This document shows positions 1-6,712 of a stretch of DNA of 64,000 nt, one piece after another; position 1 is the stretch's first letter; each line of letters begins with the position of its first letter. A program made the translations under genes and the position numbers. The DNA comes from Pontibacillus chungwhensis (GTDB lineage: Bacteria; Bacillota; Bacilli; Bacillales; BH030062): NCBI RefSeq assembly GCF_030166655.1, contig NZ_CP126446.1, forward strand, positions 1,674,001-1,738,000. Direction: 5' to 3'. The notes under the pieces are model-generated. The model saw only the letters and a program-made list of their open reading frames with translations, did no database searches and had not been told where the DNA came from.

Positions 1-1
1 A

Positions 2-700
2 GTAGAAGGTTTCAAAACCAATGATAAAGGTCGTGTAAGGTGTGTTGTAACCGACCATGGTGAACATGCGACAGACCTAGTCCTCGTAGCTGTTGGGGTA
101 ACGCCAAACACATCCTTTTTACAAGGTACGGGTATTTTCACGAGTGTTCAGGGTGCCATTGAAGTGAATGCATATATGGAGAGTACGATCAAGGACATTT
201 ATGCAGCGGGAGATTGCGCTACACAATATCACCGCCTTAAGCAAAAATCAGATTATATCCCTCTTGGGACTCATGCGAATAAACAAGGAAGAGTTGCAGG
301 TTTGAATATGATTAATCAACCTACTACTTTTAAAGGAATTGTAGGTTCGTCTATTATTAAATTCTTTGATATAAATCTTGGGAAAACAGGTTTATCAGAG
401 AGGGAAGCAGAAGCGCTTCATTTCTCTAACACCTCTGTAACCATTGATTCATCGCACGCTGCAGGATACTATTCAAAAGAAGATCCTATGAAAGTAAAAC
501 TCGTCTATAATGATCAGACGCGTGCGTTATTAGGAGCTCAAATTATTGGTAAAGAAGGGGTCGATAAACGGATTGATGTAGTAGCCACGGCTCTATACCA
601 CTCGATGACCGTGGATGAACTTGTCGATCTTGACCTTTCTTATGCACCTCCTTTTAACAGTGTTTGGGATCCTATACAGCAAGCTGCAAGAAGAGCTTAG
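2..700 (+). CDS. cdr: CoA-disulfide reductase, C-terminal part (gene cut by window start)
   Basis: The reading frame is open from base 2, so the 5' half of the gene lies outside the window and about 232 residues remain. The visible part has the second FAD-binding motif (YAAGDCAT, near window residue 66) and a C-terminal dimerisation domain ending in the WDPIQQAARR pattern typical of CoA-disulfide and NADH-peroxidase-type flavoproteins. These enzymes reduce CoA disulfide, and often CoA persulfide, with NAD(P)H in the cytoplasm. The active-site cysteine would be in the missing N-terminal part, so an NADH oxidase of the same fold cannot be excluded. A strong terminator follows. Confidence 0.78.
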   Translation, partial: VEGFKTNDKGRVRCVVTDHGEHATDLVLVAVGVTPNTSFLQGTGIFTSVQGAIEVNAYMESTIKDIYAAGDCATQYHRLKQKSDYIPLGTHANKQGRVAGLNMINQPTTFKGIVGSSIIKFFDINLGKTGLSEREAEALHFSNTSVTIDSSHAAGYYSKEDPMKVKLVYNDQTRALLGAQIIGKEGVDKRIDVVATALYHSMTVDELVDLDLSYAPPFNSVWDPIQQAARRA

Positions 701-725
701 TTTGACTTCATTTTGATCAAGCGAA

Positions 726-762
726 AAAAGCGATCCGTCTAATAGAGGCGGATCGCTTTTTT
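726..762 (+). terminator. Intrinsic terminator after CoA-disulfide reductase gene
   Basis: An 11-bp stem (GCGATCCGTCT with AGGCGGATCGC, one wobble pair) with a 4-base loop is followed by six T residues. Confidence 0.9.
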
Positions 763-842
763 ATGCGCTATTAAATTTGAGTGTTAGCACGCATTAAGTA
801 TAACGGGCTCCTAAGCCGCTTTATATGGAACACTTCAACTTA

Positions 843-1619
843 TTATGGTAAGGTTTCACAGACAACCCCGTCCCCGTCTCGGTCCAACCGGTGGGGGTCT
901 TTTGAAGGACCTCCTGCGGCTTCGAAAAATGCTTGAGCCTGGCTTTGTTTACTAAAATCCCCACAATCTCGATCGGCCCCGTTTGGATCATATAAAAGAT
1001 TATTAGATTCAGTGGAATTGTTTTTACTAGGAGTTGGGCTCTTCTTGATGGTCATCTCGGAGTTAAAACCATCCTCCGTCACATACCCTTCCAAACTCCA
1101 TATCCCCTTCTTCTTCTTCTTGGCTTGTTGTTCAGCATCGCGTAATGTGTCTACATATTTATCGTTTGGGGGATATACGTAAGCTACACGTGCAAGGCCT
1201 TGTTCAATAATATCCTTATTATAAAGCGTACCATCTATGTATACGTATGCGAGTAAGCGATCGTATTTATCTCGTTTCGTTGTTCCCCATTCAAGCATCA
1301 CTTCTTCATTTGTAAGAAGCTCTTTAGCGTATTGACTCGCTTCTGGCCCAAAGGGCTGGACAGGCAAGTCAGGATGCTTGGTTTCTGGCGTATCAATAAG
1401 TAACAATCGAATCGTCTCTTTCTTCCCCTCTATCGAGACAGACAAAGTATCTCCGTCTACCACACGAAGGACGGTTGCTTCTTGTTTCGTTTGATTTTCT
1501 CCTGTAGAAGAGGAAGTAGTAGTTTCTGTTTTGGTTTCTTGCATGGTTTCGTTTTGAGGACTGCAAGCTGTTCCCACCATTATTATAAACAACACTAGTA
1601 TCTTAAAAATGTTTCTCAT
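843..1619 (-). CDS. Secreted thermonuclease-family lipoprotein with Excalibur domain
   Basis: This 258-residue protein starts with a lipoprotein signal peptide; the lipobox VGTAC puts the lipidated cysteine at residue 19. A staphylococcal-nuclease-like domain follows (about residues 48-180) with the VVDGDTL start, the RLLLIDTPE segment holding one catalytic arginine and an acidic residue, and a second arginine in the GLARVAYVY region. The C-terminus is an Excalibur calcium-binding motif (DRDCGDF...DRDGDGVVCE). It should be a membrane-tethered extracellular Ca2+-dependent nuclease for DNA or RNA turnover or nutrient scavenging. It is monocistronic on the minus strand. The family is clear; the physiological substrate is inferred. 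Confidence 0.88.
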   Translation of the reverse strand: MRNIFKILVLFIIMVGTACSPQNETMQETKTETTTSSSTGENQTKQEATVLRVVDGDTLSVSIEGKKETIRLLLIDTPETKHPDLPVQPFGPEASQYAKELLTNEEVMLEWGTTKRDKYDRLLAYVYIDGTLYNKDIIEQGLARVAYVYPPNDKYVDTLRDAEQQAKKKKKGIWSLEGYVTEDGFNSEMTIKKSPTPSKNNSTESNNLLYDPNGADRDCGDFSKQSQAQAFFEAAGGPSKDPHRLDRDGDGVVCETLP

Positions 1620-1772
1620 AGTTGTTCTCCTTTATCGCTGTATACATTCACTCTAGCAAACAATTTCGACGACGTATAGGAAGAATACAGTTCATCTTTT
1701 TTCACTATTTATTATTGCAATGCTCAAGAGGTACCAGGCCACGTCGTATGGTAAGGTGAAAAATAACTCTAG

Positions 1773-1797
1773 TGAAACTTTTCTTGTCACTTACGAC
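1773..1797 (+). promoter_or_regulatory. Candidate ECF-type promoter for the sigma factor gene
   Basis: TGAAAC at 1773-1778 and CGAC at 1794-1797 are separated by 15 bases, close to the TGAAAC/CGTC spacing used by B. subtilis ECF sigma factors of the SigM/V/W/X group. It lies about 40 bases upstream of the GTG start, as expected for autoregulation. Spacing and the -10 element are not perfect. Confidence 0.45.
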
Positions 1798-1833
1798 TCT
1801 AACCTATGAGTTTGAAAGAAAGAGGGAAGCCGT

Positions 1834-2367
1834 GTGAACCTAATAAAAGAAGTAAAGCGAGCCAGGAAAGGGAATAAAGCATCTTTTGAGGCATTAATCA
1901 GAGAGTATAAAACCACGATGTATCGTGTCTCGAAAACTATTTTAAAACAAGATGAAGATTGTGCGGATGCTTTACAAGAAGCTATTTTAAAAGCTTTTCA
2001 CTCCATTCACACGCTGAAAGAACCAAAGTATTTTAAGACTTGGCTCATTCGGATCGTGATGAATGAATGTTATGCCATTATTCGAAAACAAAAGAAAATT
2101 GTTTCATTAGATAAGGTTCATGAAGAAGCGTTTGTAGAGAGAGGGTTTGATCGGATTGAAGTGAAAGAGTTACTCTCTCATTTGACCGAAGAAGATGCCC
2201 TCGTTCTTCAATTGTTCTACATAAAAGACTTTACGATAAGAGATATGGCCCACGTAATGGAGGTTCCAGAGAATACAATTAAAACAAAGTTACGCAGGGC
2301 AAAAAAGAGAGCACGAGTACAAGTCAGGGAGGAGGAAACATCATGGAAAAGTGGGAACACCTATTAG
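1834..2367 (+). CDS. RNA polymerase ECF sigma factor (SigV-like)
   Basis: This is a 177-residue sigma-70-family protein of ECF size. Region 2 is visible around residues 15-85 (FEALIREYKTTMY, then DCADALQEAILKAF and KTWLIRIVMNEC), and region 4 with its helix-turn-helix lies around residues 115-165 (TIRDMAHVMEVPENTIKTKLRRA). It starts at GTG with an AGAGGGAAG ribosome site. The next gene starts inside its last codons, which indicates translational coupling with a regulator. By family it directs transcription of envelope-stress genes. The promoter-like element just upstream suggests it activates its own operon. Confidence 0.9.
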   Translation: MNLIKEVKRARKGNKASFEALIREYKTTMYRVSKTILKQDEDCADALQEAILKAFHSIHTLKEPKYFKTWLIRIVMNECYAIIRKQKKIVSLDKVHEEAFVERGFDRIEVKELLSHLTEEDALVLQLFYIKDFTIRDMAHVMEVPENTIKTKLRRAKKRARVQVREEETSWKSGNTY

Positions 2368-3674
2368 ATGAAGAAGTGAATAAAGAATTGCCAGAGTCTG
2401 TTGAGAAGCGAATGGAATCTACATTAAAATCCCTGCCGAACAAGAAAACAGGAAAGAAAAAGTGGTTGTATGGCATAACAGCCGCTGTAGTAGCAACAGG
2501 CATTTTGATTAACAGCTCTTCGGTGTCTACAACAATTGCCGATTCCCTGAAGGATGTACCTTTTGTAGGCTCTGTAATGGAGAAAGTAGGCGGGTTAGGA
2601 GAGAAAAGTGGGCAACAAGGCGGGTTAACAGTTTCAACAGGGGAGCAAGTGAACATAGGAGATCAAACCATTATCTTTACAGAAACCTTATATGATGGAA
2701 ACAGTATATATATTAGCTACTTAAATATGTCAGATCATCTGAACAAATTGGTCCTGCCAGGGATGCCTGATGTTCTCGTAGACGGAGAACCATTAGACAA
2801 CTACGGAATCGGGGCGGGGGGTCAGAAGATCGAAGAAGGCGTTTACGGTGAGACCATGTCGATTAGAACCCAAGAAGAACTCCCTCATGAATTCTTGCTT
2901 ACACTTAGCGGTGAAGCGAATGGATCTGAGTGGCAAGTAGACTTACCTGTTATCAAAAAGGGGAACTCAAAGGTTATGCCGATTAATAAAAGTTTCAAAA
3001 GTGGGGAGGATCACATTCATTATAGTACGGTAAGCTTTACATCAACCTCCACTAGAATTCAGTTCCAAATGCTTACCCCTGAAGACTCAAAGATCATCCA
3101 AAACAATCAGCATCTTGATTTTGTTGTAGAAGATGAAAACGGGAAAGTGTTAAGGGGGATCGGAGCAAGTAGCCATTCTATTGGATCAGAAGATGGAAAA
3201 GTTAGTGGTAAGTATACCGTTGATCTAGAACCATACAGAGAACAATTACCAGAAACGTTAAGTATACGACCATACCTTATGGAAATCCCAACTTCAGAGG
3301 AAGCGGTTGAACCTGTGGTGTTTAGGAGTAAGAAATGGACTGGAGAACCTGTAACATTGTCTCAAGGCGAGATGGGGCAGTTGAATGTAGATAGTGTAGA
3401 AAGAGAAGGTGAGAATGTAACCATTACCTACACCGTCAAAGGGGAAGATGAAGCCACACAAGCGAGTACGTTCTGGATAACGGATGGTGATGGGAATCGC
3501 TATGAACATGATCGGGTGGAAAGACGTATAGATCATCATACCTTTAAACAAACCTATTATAATTTTCCAGTGGAAAAAGACATTCATCTCCATACAACGG
3601 AAATGGATGCTCATCATTATTTAAGTGATTTTGGATTAACCATTGATCTTGAATACGGTGAAGGGGATAGATGA
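2343..3674 (+). CDS. DUF4179-type membrane anti-sigma-like protein
   Basis: A 443-residue protein whose start overlaps the sigma gene by 25 bases, with its GGGAGGAGG ribosome site inside that gene. The N-terminal 40 residues are cytoplasmic and charged (EEVNKELPESVEKRMEST), followed by one membrane segment (about 41-62) and a large extracellular beta-rich region. The first outside segment (about residues 64-200) has the DUF4179 pattern (IADSLKDVPFVGSVME). Proteins of this layout sit next to ECF sigma factors and are taken to hold them at the membrane until a signal arrives. The anti-sigma role is inferred from context, since no zinc-binding anti-sigma motif is visible. Confidence 0.8.
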   Translation: MEKWEHLLDEEVNKELPESVEKRMESTLKSLPNKKTGKKKWLYGITAAVVATGILINSSSVSTTIADSLKDVPFVGSVMEKVGGLGEKSGQQGGLTVSTGEQVNIGDQTIIFTETLYDGNSIYISYLNMSDHLNKLVLPGMPDVLVDGEPLDNYGIGAGGQKIEEGVYGETMSIRTQEELPHEFLLTLSGEANGSEWQVDLPVIKKGNSKVMPINKSFKSGEDHIHYSTVSFTSTSTRIQFQMLTPEDSKIIQNNQHLDFVVEDENGKVLRGIGASSHSIGSEDGKVSGKYTVDLEPYREQLPETLSIRPYLMEIPTSEEAVEPVVFRSKKWTGEPVTLSQGEMGQLNVDSVEREGENVTITYTVKGEDEATQASTFWITDGDGNRYEHDRVERRIDHHTFKQTYYNFPVEKDIHLHTTEMDAHHYLSDFGLTIDLEYGEGDR

Positions 3675-3709
3675 CTAAAAAAATACGTAAGTGTGAATGA
3701 GCGTAGAAA

Positions 3710-3735
3710 AACCCCCTCGATAATCGAGGGGGGTT
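3710..3735. terminator. Shared terminator between convergent genes
   Basis: AACCCCCTCGA and TCGAGGGGGGTT form an 11-bp GC-rich stem with a TAA loop. It lies between the sigma/DUF4179 operon and the convergent aldo/keto reductase gene. Confidence 0.8.
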
Positions 3736-3743
3736 GAACCCTT

Positions 3744-4739
3744 TTATAGATCTTTCCTTGTAGGAGGAGCCATGAACTCAGGTCCTACAGGATCTTTAAT
3801 ATTTTTAACTAATATTTCATCAATGTCTTTCTGGGTTTCTTCATCAATTTTAAAGTCCATTACTTCTTCAATCGGATCCATTTGTTCTGGTTTCCGACCA
3901 CCCCATAGGGCAGTGCCTGTACCAGGTTGATCTAATATAAATCGAAGAGCCAGGTGGATAATGCGTTTGTCAAATCGATTCTGGGCTAATTGGTCTAGCT
4001 CTTGTACGGCATTGAGATATTGCTCGAAACGAGGTTGCTGGAATTTAGGATCGTTATTTCTTAGGTCATCGCCATCAAATTGACTATCCTTAGACATTTT
4101 ACCGGTTAACAATCCTCGGCATAAGCTACCATATAACAATGTATGAAGGCCATGCTCCTGAACATAGGGGAGAATGTCTTCTTCAATCCCTCTTTCAAAC
4201 ATGTTGTAAGGGGGCTGAACCGTATGAAGCGGAGCCGCTTCACGGAACGTATCCATTTGTTCTGGAGAGAAATTACTCACACCAATGGATCGGATTTTGC
4301 CTTGTTTATATAAGTAATAAAGGGCTTCTGCTGTTTCTTCAATCGGGACGGTTGGGTCTGGCCAATGTACTTGGTAAACATCAATGTAATCCGTTTGAAG
4401 TCGACGTAATGAATCGTCAATTTCTTTGTGAATGCGTTCTTTAGATGCATCACGGTAAACTTGCTCGTCTTTCCAATTCATGGCAACCTTCGTTGCGAGC
4501 GTGATATTCTCACGACCTCCATATTGTTGAACGGCTTTACCGACAATTTCTTCAGAACGACCGAAGCCATATACCGGAGCGGTGTCAATGAGATTAACGC
4601 CTTTATCTAAAGCGGCGTGGATGGTTTTTATGGATTGGTTTTCATCTGTGCCACCCCACATCCAGCCACCAATGGCCCAAGTTCCTAGTCCGATTCGTGA
4701 AGTTTCTATTCCTGTATTGCTAACGTGCGTGAATTCCAT
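3744..4739 (-). CDS. yhdN: Aldo/keto reductase of the AKR11/YhdN type
   Basis: 331 residues, colinear with B. subtilis YhdN (general stress protein 69), an NADPH-dependent aldo/keto reductase. The catalytic tetrad is visible: Asp and Tyr in DTAPVYG, Lys in LATKVAM and His in YQVHWPDP. The family NADPH-site region (SLCRGLLTGKM...) and the C-terminal DPVGPEFMAPPTR signature are also present. A GGAGGTGA ribosome site precedes the ATG. The B. subtilis homologue belongs to the SigB regulon and is thought to detoxify reactive carbonyls such as methylglyoxal. No SigB promoter was identified here. Confidence 0.93.
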   Translation of the reverse strand: MEFTHVSNTGIETSRIGLGTWAIGGWMWGGTDENQSIKTIHAALDKGVNLIDTAPVYGFGRSEEIVGKAVQQYGGRENITLATKVAMNWKDEQVYRDASKERIHKEIDDSLRRLQTDYIDVYQVHWPDPTVPIEETAEALYYLYKQGKIRSIGVSNFSPEQMDTFREAAPLHTVQPPYNMFERGIEEDILPYVQEHGLHTLLYGSLCRGLLTGKMSKDSQFDGDDLRNNDPKFQQPRFEQYLNAVQELDQLAQNRFDKRIIHLALRFILDQPGTGTALWGGRKPEQMDPIEEVMDFKIDEETQKDIDEILVKNIKDPVGPEFMAPPTRKDL

Positions 4740-4840
4740 TTTTTCACCTCCATAGGTTCGTAGCTTTAGCTACTCTTCACGAAGTTTACCCTCTTCTATT
4801 CGTGACTAATCATGCAGATAGGCTGTCCCAATAGATGAAA

Positions 4841-4870
4841 AAAAGCACGCTCATAGCTTACTGAGCGTGC
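4841..4870 (-). terminator. Terminator of the TetR-OsmC operon
   Basis: GCACGCTCA pairs with TGAGCGTGC. On the minus strand the stem is followed by a T-run (a run of A on the plus strand at 4838-4844). Confidence 0.85.
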
Positions 4871-4888
4871 CTGAATTTAGTCGTGTTT

Positions 4889-5326
4889 TTATGCTTTGGT
4901 CCAGTTTGCGACCATATTTACATCCGCATTGTATAGGGTTTGGAAAACAGGACAGCGATCATCTGTTTTATCTTTTAATTCTTGAATGCGTTCATCAGAC
5001 TCACTTGTTTTAACCTGAGCATTTACTGTAACGGTTTGGAAGTGACGGCGTACGCCTTCTGTTCCCATCATACCGCGGGGGTCTAATTCGCCACGAATTT
5101 CGAATTCAATCCCTTGAAGGTCAAAGTTCATTTCATTCGCCACCATATTAGCAACTGCGTTCTCGCAGCCTGCTAGGGCAGCTAGTAGGGTTTCAAGTGG
5201 ATTCGCACCTTGGTCGGTGCCACCTTGTTGTTCTGGTTCATCAATAATAATGGTATGCTTTTTCGCTTTTGCTTCTACCTTTGCACCTTCTGCATTTGCT
5301 TTAACTCTCATTTGAATAGTAGACAT
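4889..5326 (-). CDS. OsmC/Ohr-family peroxiredoxin-like protein
   Basis: 145 residues with the two conserved cysteines of the OsmC family, one in ALAGCENAV (about residue 55) and one in DDRCPVFQTL (about residue 125). These form the thiol pair that reduces organic hydroperoxides. It is cytoplasmic. It lies 13 bases downstream of a TetR regulator gene on the same strand, so the two form an operon. The context suggests induction by a small organic or oxidative ligand sensed by that regulator. An AAAGGAG ribosome site supports the ATG start. The substrate is not determinable from sequence. Confidence 0.88.
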   Translation of the reverse strand: MSTIQMRVKANAEGAKVEAKAKKHTIIIDEPEQQGGTDQGANPLETLLAALAGCENAVANMVANEMNFDLQGIEFEIRGELDPRGMMGTEGVRRHFQTVTVNAQVKTSESDERIQELKDKTDDRCPVFQTLYNADVNMVANWTKA

Positions 5327-5339
5327 GTGAAATTCTCCT

Positions 5340-5912
5340 TTAATGAAATAATGTTTTCTTTAAATGAAAAATGGTATTTTCAATTGGCTTAGACGTTTGC
5401 TTTACTTTCGCCATTAAGATCGAGCCTTCAATAGAACTAATGATATGCTCTGCGTATTCGTAAGCATCTTTAGGAGTGGCAAGTTCTGCTTCCATTAATG
5501 TCTCACTAAGAGCTAACGCCCATTCATGGAAAAAGGATTCAATGCGCTTTCTAAAAGATGCATCATGTTCGCTCATTTCGATAGCTAGATTCCCGAAAGG
5601 ACAACCTTTTCGAACATTGGAGTCTTGAAAAGATTCAATTGTTTCTTCAAGCATGTGCTGAATTCGTAAATCAGCAGAGGAATCTGTTTGAAGAATGCCT
5701 TCAATCATATTGGTTTTCCAAGTATCAATATAGCGATCTACAACAGCAATCCCTAAATCGTGTTTAGTCTTAAAGTAATGAAAGAACTTTCCTTTGCCAA
5801 TATCTCCAGCCACTAATATATCGTTAACAGATGTAGCTTGATAACCTTTGGAACGAATCACATCTGCAGCGATGGATACAATCTCTTCTTTAGCTAAGGT
5901 TCCTTTATTCAT
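5340..5912 (-). CDS. TetR/AcrR-family transcriptional regulator
   Basis: 190 residues. The N-terminal helix-turn-helix (residues about 8-55, with SIAADVIRSKGYQATSVNDI and GKGKFFHYFKTKHDLG) is typical of TetR regulators, and the C-terminal ligand domain matches the TetR_C group found in YxaF/LmrA-like proteins (SNVRKGCPFGNLAIEMS). It is the first gene of a two-gene operon with osmC. A near-perfect operator palindrome lies 20-35 bases upstream of its start, so it very probably represses its own operon. The inducing ligand is unknown. Confidence 0.9.
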   Translation of the reverse strand: MNKGTLAKEEIVSIAADVIRSKGYQATSVNDILVAGDIGKGKFFHYFKTKHDLGIAVVDRYIDTWKTNMIEGILQTDSSADLRIQHMLEETIESFQDSNVRKGCPFGNLAIEMSEHDASFRKRIESFFHEWALALSETLMEAELATPKDAYEYAEHIISSIEGSILMAKVKQTSKPIENTIFHLKKTLFH

Positions 5913-5933
5913 AAAAGAACCCCCTTTCTAGAA

Positions 5934-5947
5934 ACCAACTGGTTGGT
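5934..5947. promoter_or_regulatory. TetR-type operator
   Basis: ACCAAC-TG-GTTGGT is a perfect inverted repeat with 6-bp arms and a 2-bp centre. It lies just upstream of the tetR start at 5912, where it would cover the minus-strand promoter or start point. The ACCAAC...GTTGGT form is common for TetR-family operators. Confidence 0.75.
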
Positions 5948-6068
5948 ATGTATCTAATATAAAGGATGCTTCATTAGTTTGACAATCAATGTGCTTCACT
6001 CGGAATCTCTTCATAAATGGAAGGCTACGTGAATAAAGTAGTACTAGCTATATGAGGAGGTTTCTATC

Positions 6069-6605
6069 ATGATTAGAGTGTCTCAAAGCTCATTACTTAT
6101 AGTGTGCTTACTTTTATTTCTTATACTTAGTTGGGCAGGTCTTACAAGAGCAAAAGAATTCATTATTCCAGAGGGGGCCTTTACACAAGAAACGGTCGCT
6201 TTTCCGGAGGCTATGACGTATGTAGACACTGTTAAAGAGTTAGAAGAACACGTGGAAGCACCGATTTCCACCTTCAATGTACTACCGGACTCCTTTGAAC
6301 GAATTAGTATGGGGTATAAAAAAGTTCAGGAAAATTCTTTCATCACAAGACAAACCTTTATCCGTTATCCAGAAGGAAAAATGACGTTTGAACAAGCCCC
6401 GAAGGATGTGAAAGATGAACTCCCTTCACCTTCCTCCTCGACGATGAAGGAGTTCAATTTGAATGGTCAGCTCTTTCATATGAATGGGGATGGTAGACAG
6501 GGGGACTACGTTATGTGGGAAAAGGGAGATTATGTATACGCAGTCTCGACGAACGTTACATTTTCAATGGATGACTGGGAATTGTTATTAGATTCCTTAC
6601 AATAA
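6069..6605 (+). CDS. Secreted or membrane-anchored protein of unknown function
   Basis: 178 residues with an N-terminal hydrophobic segment (about 8-28) that may be a signal peptide or anchor, following a GAGGAGG ribosome site. The mature part is acidic and aromatic. Its C-terminus (WEKGDYVYAVSTN then a short helix DDWELLLDSL) resembles the end of DUF4367-type extracytoplasmic domains, but this is a weak visual match. It is monocistronic and closed by its own terminator. I do not recognise a function. Confidence 0.7.
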   Translation: MIRVSQSSLLIVCLLLFLILSWAGLTRAKEFIIPEGAFTQETVAFPEAMTYVDTVKELEEHVEAPISTFNVLPDSFERISMGYKKVQENSFITRQTFIRYPEGKMTFEQAPKDVKDELPSPSSSTMKEFNLNGQLFHMNGDGRQGDYVMWEKGDYVYAVSTNVTFSMDDWELLLDSLQ

Positions 6606-6617
6606 ATGTTCAAAACG

Positions 6618-6649
6618 GCCTTAACGCCTAACCCGTTAAGGCTATTTTT
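6618..6649 (+). terminator. Terminator after the unknown secreted protein gene
   Basis: GCCTTAACG pairs with CGTTAAGGC across a 7-base loop and is followed by ATTTTT. Confidence 0.88.
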
Positions 6650-6658
6650 GCATATATC

Positions 6659-6688
6659 TTACAAATGACAGAATATTCGTATTATAAT
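6659..6688 (+). promoter_or_regulatory. SigA-type promoter of the penicillin acylase gene
   Basis: TTACAA (6659-6664) and a perfect TATAAT (6683-6688) are 18 bases apart. The promoter spans an upstream in-frame ATG at 6665, which therefore cannot be the start codon. Confidence 0.72.
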
Positions 6689-6712
6689 AGGTATAAAGAG
6701 GGGGTATGGGAA

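Noticed and set aside
2324-2656. 110-codon minus-strand frame over the sigma/DUF4179 junction
   Set aside because: It is antisense to two coupled genes and encodes a Pro/Ser/Cys-rich shadow sequence.
6665-6712. Upstream in-frame ATG of the penicillin acylase gene
   Set aside because: It lies between the -35 and -10 elements of the gene's own promoter and has no ribosome site.
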